Shown here: piece after piece, positions 46,701 to 61,561 of the stretch
Position numbering within the stretch: the first letter of the stretch is position 1
Layout of the letters: every line of letters starts with the position of its first letter
Source of the DNA: Sesamum alatum
Lineage: Eukaryota; Streptophyta; Magnoliopsida; Lamiales; Pedaliaceae
NCBI GenBank assembly: GCA_034509735.1
Contig: JACGWO010000002.1
Span: 41,843,855-41,907,854 of the forward strand
Direction: 5' to 3'
Length of the DNA stretch: 64,000 nt
Notes under the pieces: model-generated
What the model saw: the letters and a program-made list of their open reading frames with translations, nothing else
Databases searched by the model: none
Told to the model about the DNA's origin: nothing
Made by a program: the position numbers and the translations under genes

Positions 46701-49700
46701 GGGTGATTGTCAAGTTCAATAGAACATTTGTCAACCTAGAAAGACAAATGTAGATGCAAAGAATAATAGTAGGTTAAATTCATGACCAACATAAAGATGG
46801 TCCAAATGAAAGGAACATATTCTTAACGCAACACAAAAATCTATGATCTACAAGTACCTCCTAATTCATACCTAGTACACCAACAAAATTCCCACAAGGC
46901 CAATAATCGCATATCCACAGAACACCATGGGAAAAAAACAGAAAACAGAACAGATCCAAAAGAAGTTCGCAAATGAGTTTCGAGTATGGTTGCATATAAT
47001 TAACTTACCACAGACACTTCGAAACTCAACTAGCCAGCAAAGGCAATATTACATTTATCCAACAGCACTTGGAAAGCATGGTCCATCTTCCAGATAGTTA
47101 TTATAAACATTCAATTTTATTTAAATATCAAAAAGCATTTTCAAAACTTAACATATCGCAAGCAAAATAGATCGAATTCATACAAATTGACTATCAACAA
47201 TCAAGCAAGATTCCAGAATACATCACACTTGTAAATGACATTCTCTAAAAATGTAACTCATTGTATAGAAGAAATACATTCATTATGTCACGTTCAACAT
47301 CATTTTTATGTTTCAATCACTTTGTTATTTGAGAAAACAGGTAACTTATAACATTCTCCATTTCTGTAATAAGCAACTCATAATTTACCATTTTTATTTT
47401 TGTTCTTTTTTTTCTTTGTGGAAATGCATCCGTCCTAATGTACAGATAACTGATTCTTCAATCCATGTCCACAATAAAAGTAGGCACGTTGATTGCTAGA
47501 ATATGAAGAAAAGATTTTGCCCTATCCATGCAGACAAAAATCCAACTCCAGATAAATGTTAAATCAATTTGATGTCACTGCCTGTACACAAGTACCTATA
47601 GTTATCCCTTGGAGCATGAGAACTTGAGCTGGGAGAACTCCGCCTTCTGCTGTGGCTAGAAGTAAGTTCTATCTCAGCATTTCTGGAAGAAGACCGTCCT
47701 CTATCAGTAGCCAGATCCACTCTTGCACTTTTCTTTTCAGCATCAGATCTTTGATCCTTTGTACCTCGGGATCTAATATCACCATAATCCTCTTTTTCAT
47801 TGGTTCTTCTCCTATCTTGATCATCTCGATACCTGGCTGTTCGATCATCATGGGTTGGACTATCATCATAAGCACTTGATTTTCTAGCATGACGATCAGC
47901 AGCATAAGCATCATCCCTAGAACGCTTAGGATCAGACTTATCGCCAGAACGGTCTCTTGAGGTTCGTTCATCCCTATGCTTAGTGTCTCTAGGTCTCTTA
48001 TCTCTATCAAATCCATCCCCTTGCTTACTATCCTTATGCCTAATGTCTCTTTCAACATCTTCATGGAACTTTTCTTCCTTGTGCCTATTGTCTCTATCGC
48101 CTTCATCTCTATAAATATTGTCTTTGTGTCTATCATCTCTGTCTCCATCCTCATAATATCTTTCATCCCCGCGTCGCATATCTCTGTCACCATCTTCAGC
48201 ATATCGACTATCCTTACGTCTGTTATCCCTCTCACCATCTTCATGGTACTTATCATCTCGCCGGCTTTCTCTTTCAACAACTTCCCGATACTTGTCATCC
48301 TTTCGCCTGCCATCCCGTTCTCCATCTTCACGATGTTTCTCATCCTTTCGTCTAGTGTCTCTATCACCATTTTCACGATATCTGTCATCTCTACGTCTGG
48401 CTTCTTTCTCACCATCTTCTCGATATTTGTCATCATGATGTTTATTATCCTTGTCAGCATCTTCCCGGTACTTCTCATCCCTACGCCTGTCATCCTTGTG
48501 ACTATCTTCATGATATTTATCCGCATAGCCACCATCCTTATGCTTATCATCTCTGTATTTAACATCTTTGGCACGCTCGCCTCTTGAGGACAACCATCTC
48601 TCCTCACCTTCTTTAAAATCATCATAATGTTTTTCTCTTTCACTAGAACCTTCTCTTTTCTTGCGTATCCTTTTCTCAATCTCCTTCTCCAACTCAGGAT
48701 TTTGCGACTCCTCCTGCGAAGTTCGCTCTGCAGAAATAAACAAAATCGAAAATTAGAAGTACTAAATAATCCTTTTACCCAATCTACATGGCAAATAAGC
48801 AAACAAAATTTTAAAAGCAACACTGTAATTACCCAATATTTGACTATATTATGACAAATCAAATACCAGCAGCAACATAAAGAATTATCAAGTCAAACAT
48901 GAATGCTAATGATCAGGACAAGTAAAATCTTAGGGAAACGTCTTTTCTTCTTAAAAAAGAGGAAGAAAATACTAAATCACCCAGCGATAGCAAATCATTG
49001 TTCTATCATATCTGTCCTCTGTAAGTCCTGTAAGAACATTATCTCCACCTATTCCCTCACCCAAAAACCCTTACAGACCTGAAAATTCTTGCAATATATT
49101 TACATTCATTAAGTATCTGCACTAAACAAATCTAATTACCAGCAAGTCAAACTGGAAAACTTTCATGCTCAGAAACCAACTGCTCAAATACAAACTGAAG
49201 ATAGCACATTTTGATAGAGAGCTTTGAAGGAGTACTAATTAAAATCCCCAGAACCATCAGAAAAATGAAGTGGATACTATAATAGCTATTTAATAAATAA
49301 AAAGCTTAGCAAGTCTCCAAATTGATTGTGTGGGAATCAGACACAAACTATAAAAGAGAAGGTTAATTTAGCATTACATCAACAAAGAGAAGTTATCAAT
49401 CACCAACTTCAAACCATCCAAAAGTGTACCTTACCAGTATTTTCTCGCGACCGTTTACCCTGTCTCTCCTCACTAAACTCCCCCCACTGGGCCCCTTGCT
49501 TCTTCATAACATCCTCAGCATCACCGCTCTTACTTTCCGGACCCACATTCTTCTCCTTGTCCATTCGGCGATCCTTTTCTTTCGACTCCTTCCCTTCTCT
49601 ACGTGCAGAAGAATCCCTCTCAGACTTCCGCTTCGCCTCCCCTTTACTCTTACCATCCTCTTTATCCACCAATACAGATGCTAAACTGTCCTCTTTTCTC

Positions 49701-50158
49701 TCACCAGCAATTCCACTCTCGTGCCGTTTACTCTTATTCTTTGACTCAATTCTCATGTTTTCACCTTTATTGCTATTTTCCTTCGATTTGGAATCTACTT
49801 TCAAGCTCTCCCCTTTGTGCATTTCCCTTTCCATGTTCCTATCGCTATCCCCTCTGTCATCTCCACCCGCATTCCACCGATCACCACCAACATCAGTTTT
49901 CTCTTTTCGCCTTTTGGATGAAACATACTCCTCCAATCCTTCGCCATTCCCACTCAGATCTTTACTTTCCTTGCTTTCTCGCACCTGGGATGAGATTTTG
50001 CGCTTCTCACCAGATGCAGAATCCCTATGAACCCTAACAGAGTTGTCGTCTTTACTACCTTTCTCCTTCATCTTTATTACATCCTCATCAGAGTCGGAAT
50101 AATCCTTTGAACTGTGTTTGCTCTGTTTATGCGATTTGTGCCTCGAACTCCTGGGCAT
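43713..50158 (-). CDS. large charged nuclear protein, HIZ2/ZC3H13-like (At5g53440 type)
   Basis: Five exons with matching phases: 50158-49435, 48727-47596, 46562-45203, 45108-45031 and 44327-43713, giving 1302 residues. It starts MPRSSRHKSHKQSKHSSKD. Residues 1-240 are Lys/Glu/Ser-rich with many basic nuclear-signal-like clusters. Exon 2 contains about a dozen copies of a 15-16-residue unit (K-Y-x-E-D-G-x-R-D-x-R-x-K-D type), an R/D mixed-charge domain as in ZC3H13 and splicing cofactors. Exon 3 has a Pro/Gly-rich region (PFPHAPPPVGFHSVMQPFPA). A conserved C-terminal block (ILYMEV, MVPHRLMSYALFLPADDSVFQ, KSMSLYKVQREKVWAEDGEK) precedes an acidic tail. The overall plan and start fit Arabidopsis At5g53440, reported as HIZ2, a HAKAI-interacting factor of the m6A writer. 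I see no canonical zinc finger, so the name rests on resemblance. Confidence 0.8.
48050..48560. repeat. coding minisatellite of 45-48-bp units in the HIZ2-like gene
   Basis: Diverged tandem units on the minus strand, each coding for a block around KYREDGERD. Unit lengths are multiples of three, so copy-number changes preserve frame. Confidence 0.8.
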
Positions 50159-51873
<1,715 letters not shown>

Positions 51874-51984
51874 GGAGAACACTAAGGTGGGGAAATAACT
51901 GGACTTCACATTTCTAAATCAGTAGTGTTAAAAAAAATGATCAAACACTTTTCAGCAAAGAGGCCAGTATACCACACTTCCAAC

Positions 51985-52737
51985 AACCTATCCTATCCCC
52001 CCTTAAGGAAAAGATGAATAATATAGAACAGCTGAAGTACCTGATAGCCCAAGTAACTTCTCAAGAAGTTTTGAGCTGCAGTTTACAGCACCATTAATCT
52101 TTAAATTCATTCAAGGAAGAACAAGAAGACCCAAGTTCCCACTTACGGAAAAGAAACTTGCTGGAGATAACCCAAGCAAAGAAGTTTATTCATCAACTAG
52201 ACAAGCACCAAACAAAGAGATCAAAAGATAAGAAAATATTAACGGCATTTAAAAAGAAAACACCGAAAAATAAATTGTTTCAATGTGTACTTCTAGGAGA
52301 ACGATGTATCCGACATAAATTTACTAACCCAGACACGATTGACTCTGGCATCATTGCCCTCGAGGACATATCATCATAACTAAGCAATGGACCACACTTG
52401 GTATCTACAAACTTCAGTTCGCCATTGCTACTACCAGACTCCATCAGCGCGACTTTCACCTTAGATGGTAAAGGAGAATCAGATCCTTTGACACCCTCCT
52501 CAGATAGAGGCTTCTCCTTGACATCTTGCTCCTGTAGTCCCAGATCAAATTCCGATTTCACCTCTATGTTAACATGGTTTGAGGCAGAAATTGGCTCTCT
52601 TGATGCTTCACTTATATTGCCAACCGGTAGATCAATCTTCTGTTCCAAGGTTTCTGCATCCTCTTCAGCTTTCTGCAAACTATTCTCAGAGTTTGGAAGA
52701 GCACCCTCCACACCCTGCATGTCGTATGTTGGGCATC
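51985..52737 (-). pseudogene. truncated tandem copy of the last exon of the HIZ2-like gene
   Basis: From 52737 to 52280 the minus strand encodes a diverged copy of exon 5: ALPNSENSLQK, DLPVGNISEASREP, DVKEKPLS, GSDSPLPSKVKVALMESGS, SIVSGLVNL, ending in STH and stop as in the parent. Homology runs on downstream to about 51985, matching the parent 3' flank from about 43400. Everything upstream of the codons for CP (parent CPAAEMP) is missing. The break joins directly to GGATAACTGGGGGT, a sequence that in the intact copy lies about 640 bp before the start codon. So this is the remnant of a whole-gene tandem duplicate that lost exons 1-4. It is probably not functional. Confidence 0.82.
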
Positions 52738-52744
52738 ACGGATA

Positions 52745-54860
52745 ACTGGGGGTATTTGCCCTATGATACAATCCGATTTCTCCTAGAAAAAAAATATTAT
52801 TTTTAGTGAATTGTCCCTTTTATAATATAGTTTTTAAAAGAAAAACAAGAAAATTAGTATCACTTTTTATTTTTAATAATAAATTTGAAATGCTAAAATA
52901 TATGATATAATAGCTATATATGCATAAAAAAATCTAGTAGTTACGTTTGTAACCATTAATTATCATTGATAGATACCGTAAAGTAATTGAATTACTTGTT
53001 AATAAATAATTCATTCTATTAGGTTGAATTTTCTACTTGAACTTCTAAATTGAAAAATAAGTAGACAGTGACAATTATGAAATAGCAATAACGAATCCTA
53101 AGAATGAAATTTAATATGAAATTACATGTGAACTTATATACTGAATTGGATGAAGAAAATTCGGTAGAGTAGATATCACAAGAAGAATTCATCAATACAT
53201 CATTCAAATATGAGATTTAAATAAATAAATATGAAATTTGATGGACAAAACTTGAAAAATTAGAGAATTTTATTACAAATAAAAACATATAAACTAATTT
53301 AAACAAAATATTCACGATTATATCTCCATACTTGAAAAGGAAGGCAAGAAATGCAAGATTTTAGAAAATGTGTTGTACTTCTCCAACTTATGCTTGTGTA
53401 TGGAGAAGGTAGGGGAGCCCGAAAAATCCCCTACCCCTACCCGGGTAGTTTTTTTTGGGGGAAAAAATGCAAGATTTTAGTTAATTTTTTCTAGTTGAAA
53501 TTGAAAAAGAAAGACGATAAACTATTACTAGATAAAAAAATATATGTTCATTTAGTGATCAAGTAAAAAAATCATGACTATTTGATTGAAAAAAAATAAA
53601 AAAAATAATATGAATGGATTATTGTGGCTAAACGTAAATAATTGAATAGAAAAATCATTAAGACAAACAAAAAGTATTCAATGGAACATAAAAGGACAAA
53701 AAAAAAAAAAAGATGAGTGGAAAACAAAATTGGACCTCAAAATGCAAAAGAATAAGAAAAAAAAAATTGTTTTGGCAATGCATTAGGAAAAAGAAGCTAG
53801 TAATGCTCTATCAGGTTGCCTTTACATTAATAAAAAAAATATTATCATAAAAATAATTATAAACAGAAAGTTGAAACTAAGAAATTCATGTATCTATCAA
53901 GTATGATCGTCCATTTGTATTGCAATAATTTCAAACCTATGAAGCTTACAATATATTTCATATTAAAATTTCGATAAAGCAACATAAACAAAATTATTTC
54001 AGGTAAACGTAAATAATTGAATAGAAAAATAATTAACACAAACAAAAAGTATTCAATGGAACATGAAAGGGGAAAAAAAAGATGAGTGGGAATCAAAATT
54101 GGACCTCAAAATGCAAAAGAATAAGAAAAAAAGATTATTTGGTAATGCATTAGGAGAAAGAAGCTAGTAATGCTCTATCAGGTTGCCTTTACATTAATAA
54201 AAAAAAATATTATCATAAAAACAATTATAAACAAAAGGTTGAAATTAAAAAATTAATGTATTTATCAAGTATGACCGTCCTTTTGTATTGCAATAATTTC
54301 AAATATGTGAAACTTACAATATATTTCATATTAAAATTTTGATAAAGCAACATTAACAAAACTATTTCACTAAAGAAAAAAAAAATCTTCATATGGGAGA
54401 AGATGGCAAAATGTTTTTGTAACACCTATGATTTTTTTCCGAACCTAAATAACAATGAAAAATTAAAAATCAAATCCAATCATAAAAAATTAAGAAAAAG
54501 AAAAAGAAAACATTAATGAACCAATACAAAAATTATTGGTAAATATGTTAATGAAAGATATAAATTATAAACAATAAGATTGGTATTTTTTATGATAAAA
54601 AAATAATCCTAAAATTGAATTTATTTAAAATAAATATAAATTGAATTAGTATCCTAATTTTGAAGGTAGAATCTAGTATAGATATAGACATTAATATCGA
54701 AGATATGATTTTGTTAGATAGATACAAATTTAATTTTAAATTTAAAATAGATGAAAATTCTAGCAAATGAGATTTTTTTACAATTAAAAAATTCAAAATT
54801 ATCAAAAAATAGTATTTGGTCAAAATTAACTTGATTTTAGTCGACTATCGTTTTGCAATA
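52745..54860. other. AT-rich intergenic DNA without genes
   Basis: Apart from the tandem repeat listed, there is only AT-rich sequence. A short palindromic CTACCCGGGTAG sits at about 53437-53449 beside a G-run. Confidence 0.5.
53629..54378. repeat. tandem duplication of a 375-bp unit
   Basis: The unit starts AACGTAAATAATTGAATAG at 53631 and again at 54006, a period of 375 bp. The copies share long stretches such as 'aatgctctatcaggttgcc' with scattered differences. AT-rich and non-coding. Confidence 0.85.
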
Positions 54861-54868
54861 TATATATA

Positions 54869-54894
54869 CTAGAGTAAAACCCGTGCTATGCACG
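54869..54894 (-). mobile_element. Helitron-type 3' terminus of array unit 1
   Basis: On the minus strand the hairpin CGTGCATAGCACG (54882-54894) is followed by GGTTTTACT and CTAG before T. Confidence 0.6.
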
Positions 54895-55719
54895 TTTATA
54901 TAATTTTTTTATTTTTTTCTAAACATTAAACAATTTTTTATATAATATATTGCTTAATAGAGGAATACTTTTCATAAAATAGAAATTTTCATTTTTAATA
55001 GGTAAAATATAGTAGTTTTGAATTTTTAATCTATTTTATATTTTTTCTACACATACAATATATTTTACTAACCAAAAATTGTATTTTTATGAGGATTATT
55101 TCAAATAACTATGAAATTCTATTGAATATATAGGTCACTGTTTTGTTTTTACAAATATCCAACTCTAAGAAAAATATGAAAAATAAAGAATTAATTAAAT
55201 GTATTTTTTGTTATAATTTCTATTCCAATATAAAGCAATAATAGAAACTTACTTTTAATAAGTTATAAGAAAGATAAGTGCAAGAAAAACAAAATAAAAA
55301 TAGAAAGATGGATGATAAAATAAAATAATTTTAAATTCTCAATATTATTTTATCAAATTTTAGTAAGAAAAAAATAAGGAGTAAGTTATCATGAAATGAG
55401 AAAAATAAAATGAGTACAAATAAAAATAAAATAGCTATATTCAATTAAATCATAAATAGGGCAACATTATCTTTGGAATGAAAGAAGAAAAGATTTTTAT
55501 CGGTATAAAATAAGATTTTCTCGAATAAGATTTTGTTAAAAAGGAGCTCGAATTTCACACACATGAAAATACATATATTTTTTACATGTAAAGGTAAAAA
55601 ATTGCAAAATATATAATAATAGATTTAGCTTAATTATATTTAAATAGTTCGAGAAACAAATTATATGTAAATTAAAATATGGAGATTCCTTCTATCTTGT
55701 AAAACATCATCTGAAGGCA

Positions 55720-55720
<1 letters not shown>

Positions 55721-55751
<31 letters not shown>

Positions 55752-55779
55752 TAATAATAATAATAATAATAATAATAAA
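55721..55779. repeat. AAT microsatellite
   Basis: About 19 AAT units with one AATGAT interruption, inside array unit 1. Confidence 0.9.
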
Positions 55780-57894
55780 TGTACAAAAGAACAAAAAAGA
55801 TAAACTATAAAATAAAAATTTAATAGATGAAACTATAATATATAAAAAGAAACATGTGTATAAAAAGATAACAAAAATGGTAAATATTTAAACACATATA
55901 AAAACTAAATGTCAAATTAAATAAAACACAAATAAATACTAAATAAAATATGTACCTATTAGCACTGAAGGAATTGGTTCTGTTGAAAAACAAAAACAAT
56001 GTAGAAAAGAAGTCTGAAAAAGAACAAAAAAGTTAAACTATAAAATAAAATTTTACTGGATGAAACTATAATATATAAAAAGAAGAGTGTATAAAAAATA
56101 CAAAGGTGTCTATATATTTTTAACAGGAAAAAAAAACTGAATGGTAGTTTGAATAGAATCAGACAAATAAATATTAAATGAAATATGTACCTATTAGCAC
56201 TAAATGAGTTTGTTCCTTTTTGTTGAAAAACAAAAACCAAACAGATAAGAAATATGAAAAAGAACACAAAAAAAAACCTTTAAAATAAAATTTTAGTGGA
56301 TGAAACTACAATATATAAAATAGAAATGGTGTATGAAAAATAAAAGATATATACATATTTAAATAGAAATAAAAACTAAATTATAGTTTGAATAGAATTA
56401 TACAAATAAAAATGAAAATATAATGGATGTATTTATAATATAGACATAGAGTAAATAAATTTTAAAAATGAAACATGTACTTATTAACATTAAACAAATT
56501 AATTATTTCTTGTAGAACAAAATCAAGCACTCACCATATAAATCTAAAAAAATAAACACCAAAAGATAAATAAGTGAAAATTTTAATAAAGATAAAATAA
56601 GAAAAGGATAGAGATGATTAATTTTTTAAGTATAATGAAAAATAATATATAAAAAATAAGATAATCATGATAAAAGTAAACATCGATTAACTATAGCATA
56701 TGAGTATAAAGACAAATAAATATTGAAATTTAACATACATAAATATATGAGTAAGGGATTGAATTTATTAACTGCATAACTTCAAAGATTATGGAATAAA
56801 AAATAAATAAAATAATATTATGAAAAGTGTAAGACATCACTTCATACACAGGAAAAGCAATGAAAAAAAGTAATATAGAGTGTTAAGTTTGAGATCGTTT
56901 AATGGAGAAAAAACTTGATAATATTGAGCCTATCTAATAAGTGAAAAGATGCAAAGTAGACTTTCTTTTATTTAAATACAAATATGATGGAGACCACTAT
57001 CTATAGGTAATAAAAAAATTTGGTTTGGACACACACAAATAATTTATTTTTTAAGATTTTGATTTGGTTTGAATAAAAATTAATCATAAAAATAAACTCA
57101 GTTAAGATAAATACATCTTGAATTAATATCAAATAAAACTTAATATTAACGTATAAAATTATTTAAGGTAACATATAAATTAAATTAGTATTTTAACCTT
57201 GAAGATAAATTCTCGGATAAATACAAATAAATATTTAATATGTTTAGAATAGATGATAATTCAAATAAATAAGATTTTTTCTTGTCAATTAAAAAATTCA
57301 ATTATAATCTTGGTGATAAAATTCCAGATAAACACAAAATAAATATATAGTATATTTAAAATAGGTGATGTTTCTAACCGGTGTTTTCTTAAAAATTTAA
57401 AAATTCAATTGTAATATTGAAAATAAGATTTCTAATTAATACAAATAAATATTTAAGATATTTAAATAAATAATATTTATAACCAATAAGATTTTTTATA
57501 ATTAAAAAACTTAATTATAATCCTAGCGATAAGATTTTGAATAAATACAAAGTAAATATTTAATATAGATAATTGGATAATATTTCTAACCAATAAAAAT
57601 TTTTCTTAGTAATTAAAACCCTCAAAATTCTAAGAATTGATAATTGAGTAAAATTTGGCTTAATTGAGATATTTAAATAAATAATATTTCTAACCAATAA
57701 GATTTTTTTACAATTAAAAAACTTAATTATACTCCTAGAGATAAGATTTTGGATAAATTTAATATAGATAATTGGATAATATTTCTAACCAATAAATTTT
57801 TTTCTTAGTAATTACAAAACTCAAAATTCTAAGAATTGGGAATTGAGTCAAAATTGGCTTAATTATGGTCAAACTTCGTTTTGCTATATATATA

Positions 57895-57921
57895 CTAGCA
57901 TAGAACCCGTGCTATGCACGG
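57895..57921 (-). mobile_element. Helitron-type 3' terminus of array unit 2
   Basis: On the minus strand the hairpin CCGTGCATAGCACGG (57907-57921), then GTTCTATG and CTAG before T. Confidence 0.65.
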
Positions 57922-58011
57922 TTATATATATATTTAAAAAACAAATATTCTTTTATATATATTAAATTTTTATATTAATAGATGATACTTGGTAGTTTAA
58001 ATTTTTTAATC

Positions 58012-58012
<1 letters not shown>

Positions 58013-58082
<70 letters not shown>
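58013..58082. repeat. ATT microsatellite
   Basis: About 23 perfect ATT units inside array unit 2. Confidence 0.95.
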
Positions 58083-58084
<2 letters not shown>

Positions 58085-59328
58085 AATGATATTTTCCTAC
58101 ACGTACGACATATTTCTACTTACCAAAAATTATATTCATATGAGAATTACTTTCAGAAAATAATGATATTCCATTAAATATACATATCACTTTTAAGTAT
58201 ATCCAGACCTATATAAAAATATAAAAAATAAAGAATTAGTTAAATATATTGTTTGTATTATATAATTCTCTTCCACAAAAAATTATATTAAAGTACATAA
58301 ATCTAAAATAATCTTTACTTATAAAATAAAAATAAATATAAAGCAAGAACAAAAATTTACTTTTTGATGAGTTATAAGAAAGACAACTTAAAAGGGAAAA
58401 AAAATAGAAAGAATGATGAATGATAAGAAGAAAAATTTATTTAAAATAATTTCAAAATATCATATCATTTGTCAATTTGAACCAAGAAAGATAAGAGTAA
58501 ATTATCATGAATGAAAAAATAAAATAAGTGCAAAAGAAAATAAAATGACTAAGCTCAACTAAATGCAAAATATAGTATCATTATCACCAGCAATGAAAGA
58601 ATGAAAAAGAACTTTCATCGGGCGCAAAGAAATCTTAAAAAATAAAAGTTTAATGTGCAAATAAAAGAATGAATTGACAAAAAAAATCAAAAATTAAAAC
58701 AATAAATATTTATCTTGCATTTCTCCAATAAAAGCTCAAATGCATTAATAAAAAAAGAAGTTAGCAGGAGAAAAGAAAACATATGAATAAAAATATAATA
58801 ATGAAAATGATAAAATATGCAAAAGTTTACATTCCATACCCAACCTTCATGATTTGTAACATAGTGTGCGCGTGTGTGTGTTTTCACCTTTCGGTGAATA
58901 AAAATAAAACATTCTGTCCTCATGAACACAAGTGCTTGTAATTGGATTTTGAATAGGATAAAATTGTAATTTAACACCACATTCCTTTTCTTTAATTAAA
59001 AAAAATACCAACAATATAATAAAAAAGAACCCCCAAAAATCAATAAGGGTCTTCTTCTTCATCTGGCCATTGGGGGCGGATGAAGAAGAAAACCCTTCAA
59101 CAAAACTGCTTCCGTATCTGCCATAAATTTTCAAATATTTGTTTGAATATTTCAAAAGATATAGTTTATCAATGATAATTTTAGTTTTTTAGTAGAATGA
59201 ACTAACAAAACTGTTAAACATCTCAAAGTTCAAAGATTAAATTTTATAAAATTTTTACTACAGATAAACAAATATAGTTGAAATATAATTTTGAAATTAA
59301 AATTACAAAATAAAATAAATGAAATAAA

Positions 59329-59429
59329 ATTAACAAAGGTGATTGTTTTTCTTTTTTCGCTAAAGCCGCCTGTGCTTATAGACAGGGGGTTTGACGGACC
59401 CCTACCGTTGTATTAACAGAGGTGATTGT
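59329..59429. repeat. 65-bp insert between 18-bp direct repeats
   Basis: ATTAACAAAGGTGATTGT (59329-59346) recurs with one difference at 59412-59429. The 65 bp between them are far more GC-rich than the surroundings (GCTAAAGCCGCCTGTGC, GACAGGGGGTTTGACGG). Confidence 0.6.
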
Positions 59430-61535
59430 GTCTCCAATAAAAGTATATAGTAGAGTTTTCCAAAATGATGATAGAATATAGAATGAATTTTTTGAACTTA
59501 AAACTATCTTGGTAGTTTATTTTGAACACGAAAGTAGAAGTTTTTGGGTGCTATAATAATTCTTCCTTAAAGATTTAAACAAGAAAGATTCTTTTTTCTT
59601 CTATGGTTTCATTATTAAGTGTAGCCAATAAAAACTTTTATTATAATTTAATAAATAAAATTTTTAGAAATTAGTATTTGGTCAAATAGATAGATTGGTT
59701 TTCGAATAAACCAATGAGGGGATAAAAGAAAAAATAAATAGTGATGAGAGAAGTCATAATATTAATTCTGAAATATTATGTTAATTCCTAATGAAAAATA
59801 TATATGTATACACATATTAATTGAAAAAAATTATCTTATTTTCAGGTCTTTAAACACATAAAACAAATAAATAAAGGAATACAAAAGCTGAAAGCGAAAT
59901 GAAGTATTGTAAATCTTTTGAACTTAAAGTAAAACCACAAAATAAAAAATTGAAAATAATACCTAAGATATATAAAGAATTGAATTAACCTCTGTATTTG
60001 TTATTAATTTAACGCATATTTACAAAACTTTTAATTAAATTAAAATATACAAAAGAAGAAAATATAATTTGAAACAACCATATATAGATTTTTTTTTTCT
60101 AAAAAAAAGCTTGAATTATATTTTCATGTGAATGTAAAGATTTACATAGGATACGGTCATGGATTTAATACAATCATTTAGATAATTCGAGAAACCAATT
60201 ACGTAAAAGTTAAAATCAGGTGACTTTTTTCATCTTGTAAAACATCATTAGCAGACAAAATAAAAAACTGATATCAGAAAAAGAACAACAAAATTTAATG
60301 GATGAAATTATAATATATAAAAAAGAATTGGTGTATACAAAGATATGAAAGGATAAATAATAAAATAAATAAAAACTAAATGCCAGATTAAATAGAATCA
60401 TACAAATCAATTTTAAACAAAATACGTAGCTAGTAACATTAAATAAATTTGTTCCTTCTTCTAGAAAAAAATGGTTAATAATTATGAAATAGAATAACAA
60501 AGTAAACTATAAACTAAAAATTTAATGGATGAAACTAAAATCAATGTATTTATATATGTATAAGAACTGGTGTATAAAAAGATACAAAGGACCAAATGAT
60601 TAAACAAAAATAAAAATTAAATGCAAATTAAGTAGAATCATACAAAAAGAAAAATCAATAAGGACATCATGCAACTCGAAACAAATGAAACTATGCAAAT
60701 AACAATTAAATGCGTGAACACAATCAAATTACATAAATAACTGGAGAAAATATAAATTTCAAAAAAGTAATGAAAACTAAGAAATTATTCAAAACTAATA
60801 CGAAAGTAAAATTAGAGAACATGATAATAGACAATTGCGGTATTAAAATTTTATTGCCAAAAAGAAATTTTGACAAAAAATAATTTGTGTGAATTTAAAC
60901 TATAAAGAAATAAGCCATCAATTAAAATAATAAATTTATGGTATATTACTCCAAAACTTTGAAAACGTCCAAAGAACATCAAAGAGAAAAAAAAAACATA
61001 TAAAATAGAAACTTTTAATAATAAAATGATGACCCGAATAATAAGAAAAGAAAAAGACAAAACGTGATAATTATATGCAAAAGCAATTTACTACTATATT
61101 GCAAGAAAAATAATATTACTTTACATAGCTGACCAATATGCATCTTGAAATAAAACCTCCATTTATGCATTCAAAGGGGTTAGTAGTGCACAATGGATTC
61201 ACCTTTTTCTTTGTTTTTCCATTAACTGGTATTTATAGTTATATTTGACTTCATTTTAAGTGGTTAAAATGGATGCAACTCAAGAGTTAGTAACATTCGG
61301 GTATCTTCATGAGGATTTTCCTATTTTCATGGAAATTTTTTTGGAGATTTAATTAGTTTGTTAAGTGTTTTTCTTTTGTAAAAAAAGAAACTAAAATTCC
61401 AAGTAAAATTAAAACAACCAATTAGAATTTTTCTTATTAACTAAAAAACTCAAAATTCTAAAAATTGAGAATTGGGTCAAAATTGGCTTAATTTTGGTCA
61501 AACTCCGTTTTGCTATATATATATATATATAAATA

Positions 61536-61561
61536 TTAGCGTAGACCCCGTGCTATGCACG
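61536..61561 (-). mobile_element. Helitron-type 3' terminus of array unit 3
   Basis: On the minus strand the hairpin CGTGCATAGCACG (61549-61561), then GGGTCTACG and CTAA before T, fitting CTRRT. Confidence 0.55.

Noticed and set aside
47652..48862. Long open frames opposite or out of frame with the HIZ2-like exon 2
   Set aside because: Shadows of a repetitive coding exon; the spliced minus frame has consistent phases over five exons.
49326..50037. Plus-strand Ser/Leu/Phe-rich open frames
   Set aside because: Antisense shadows of exon 1 of the HIZ2-like gene, which is Lys/Glu/Ser-rich.
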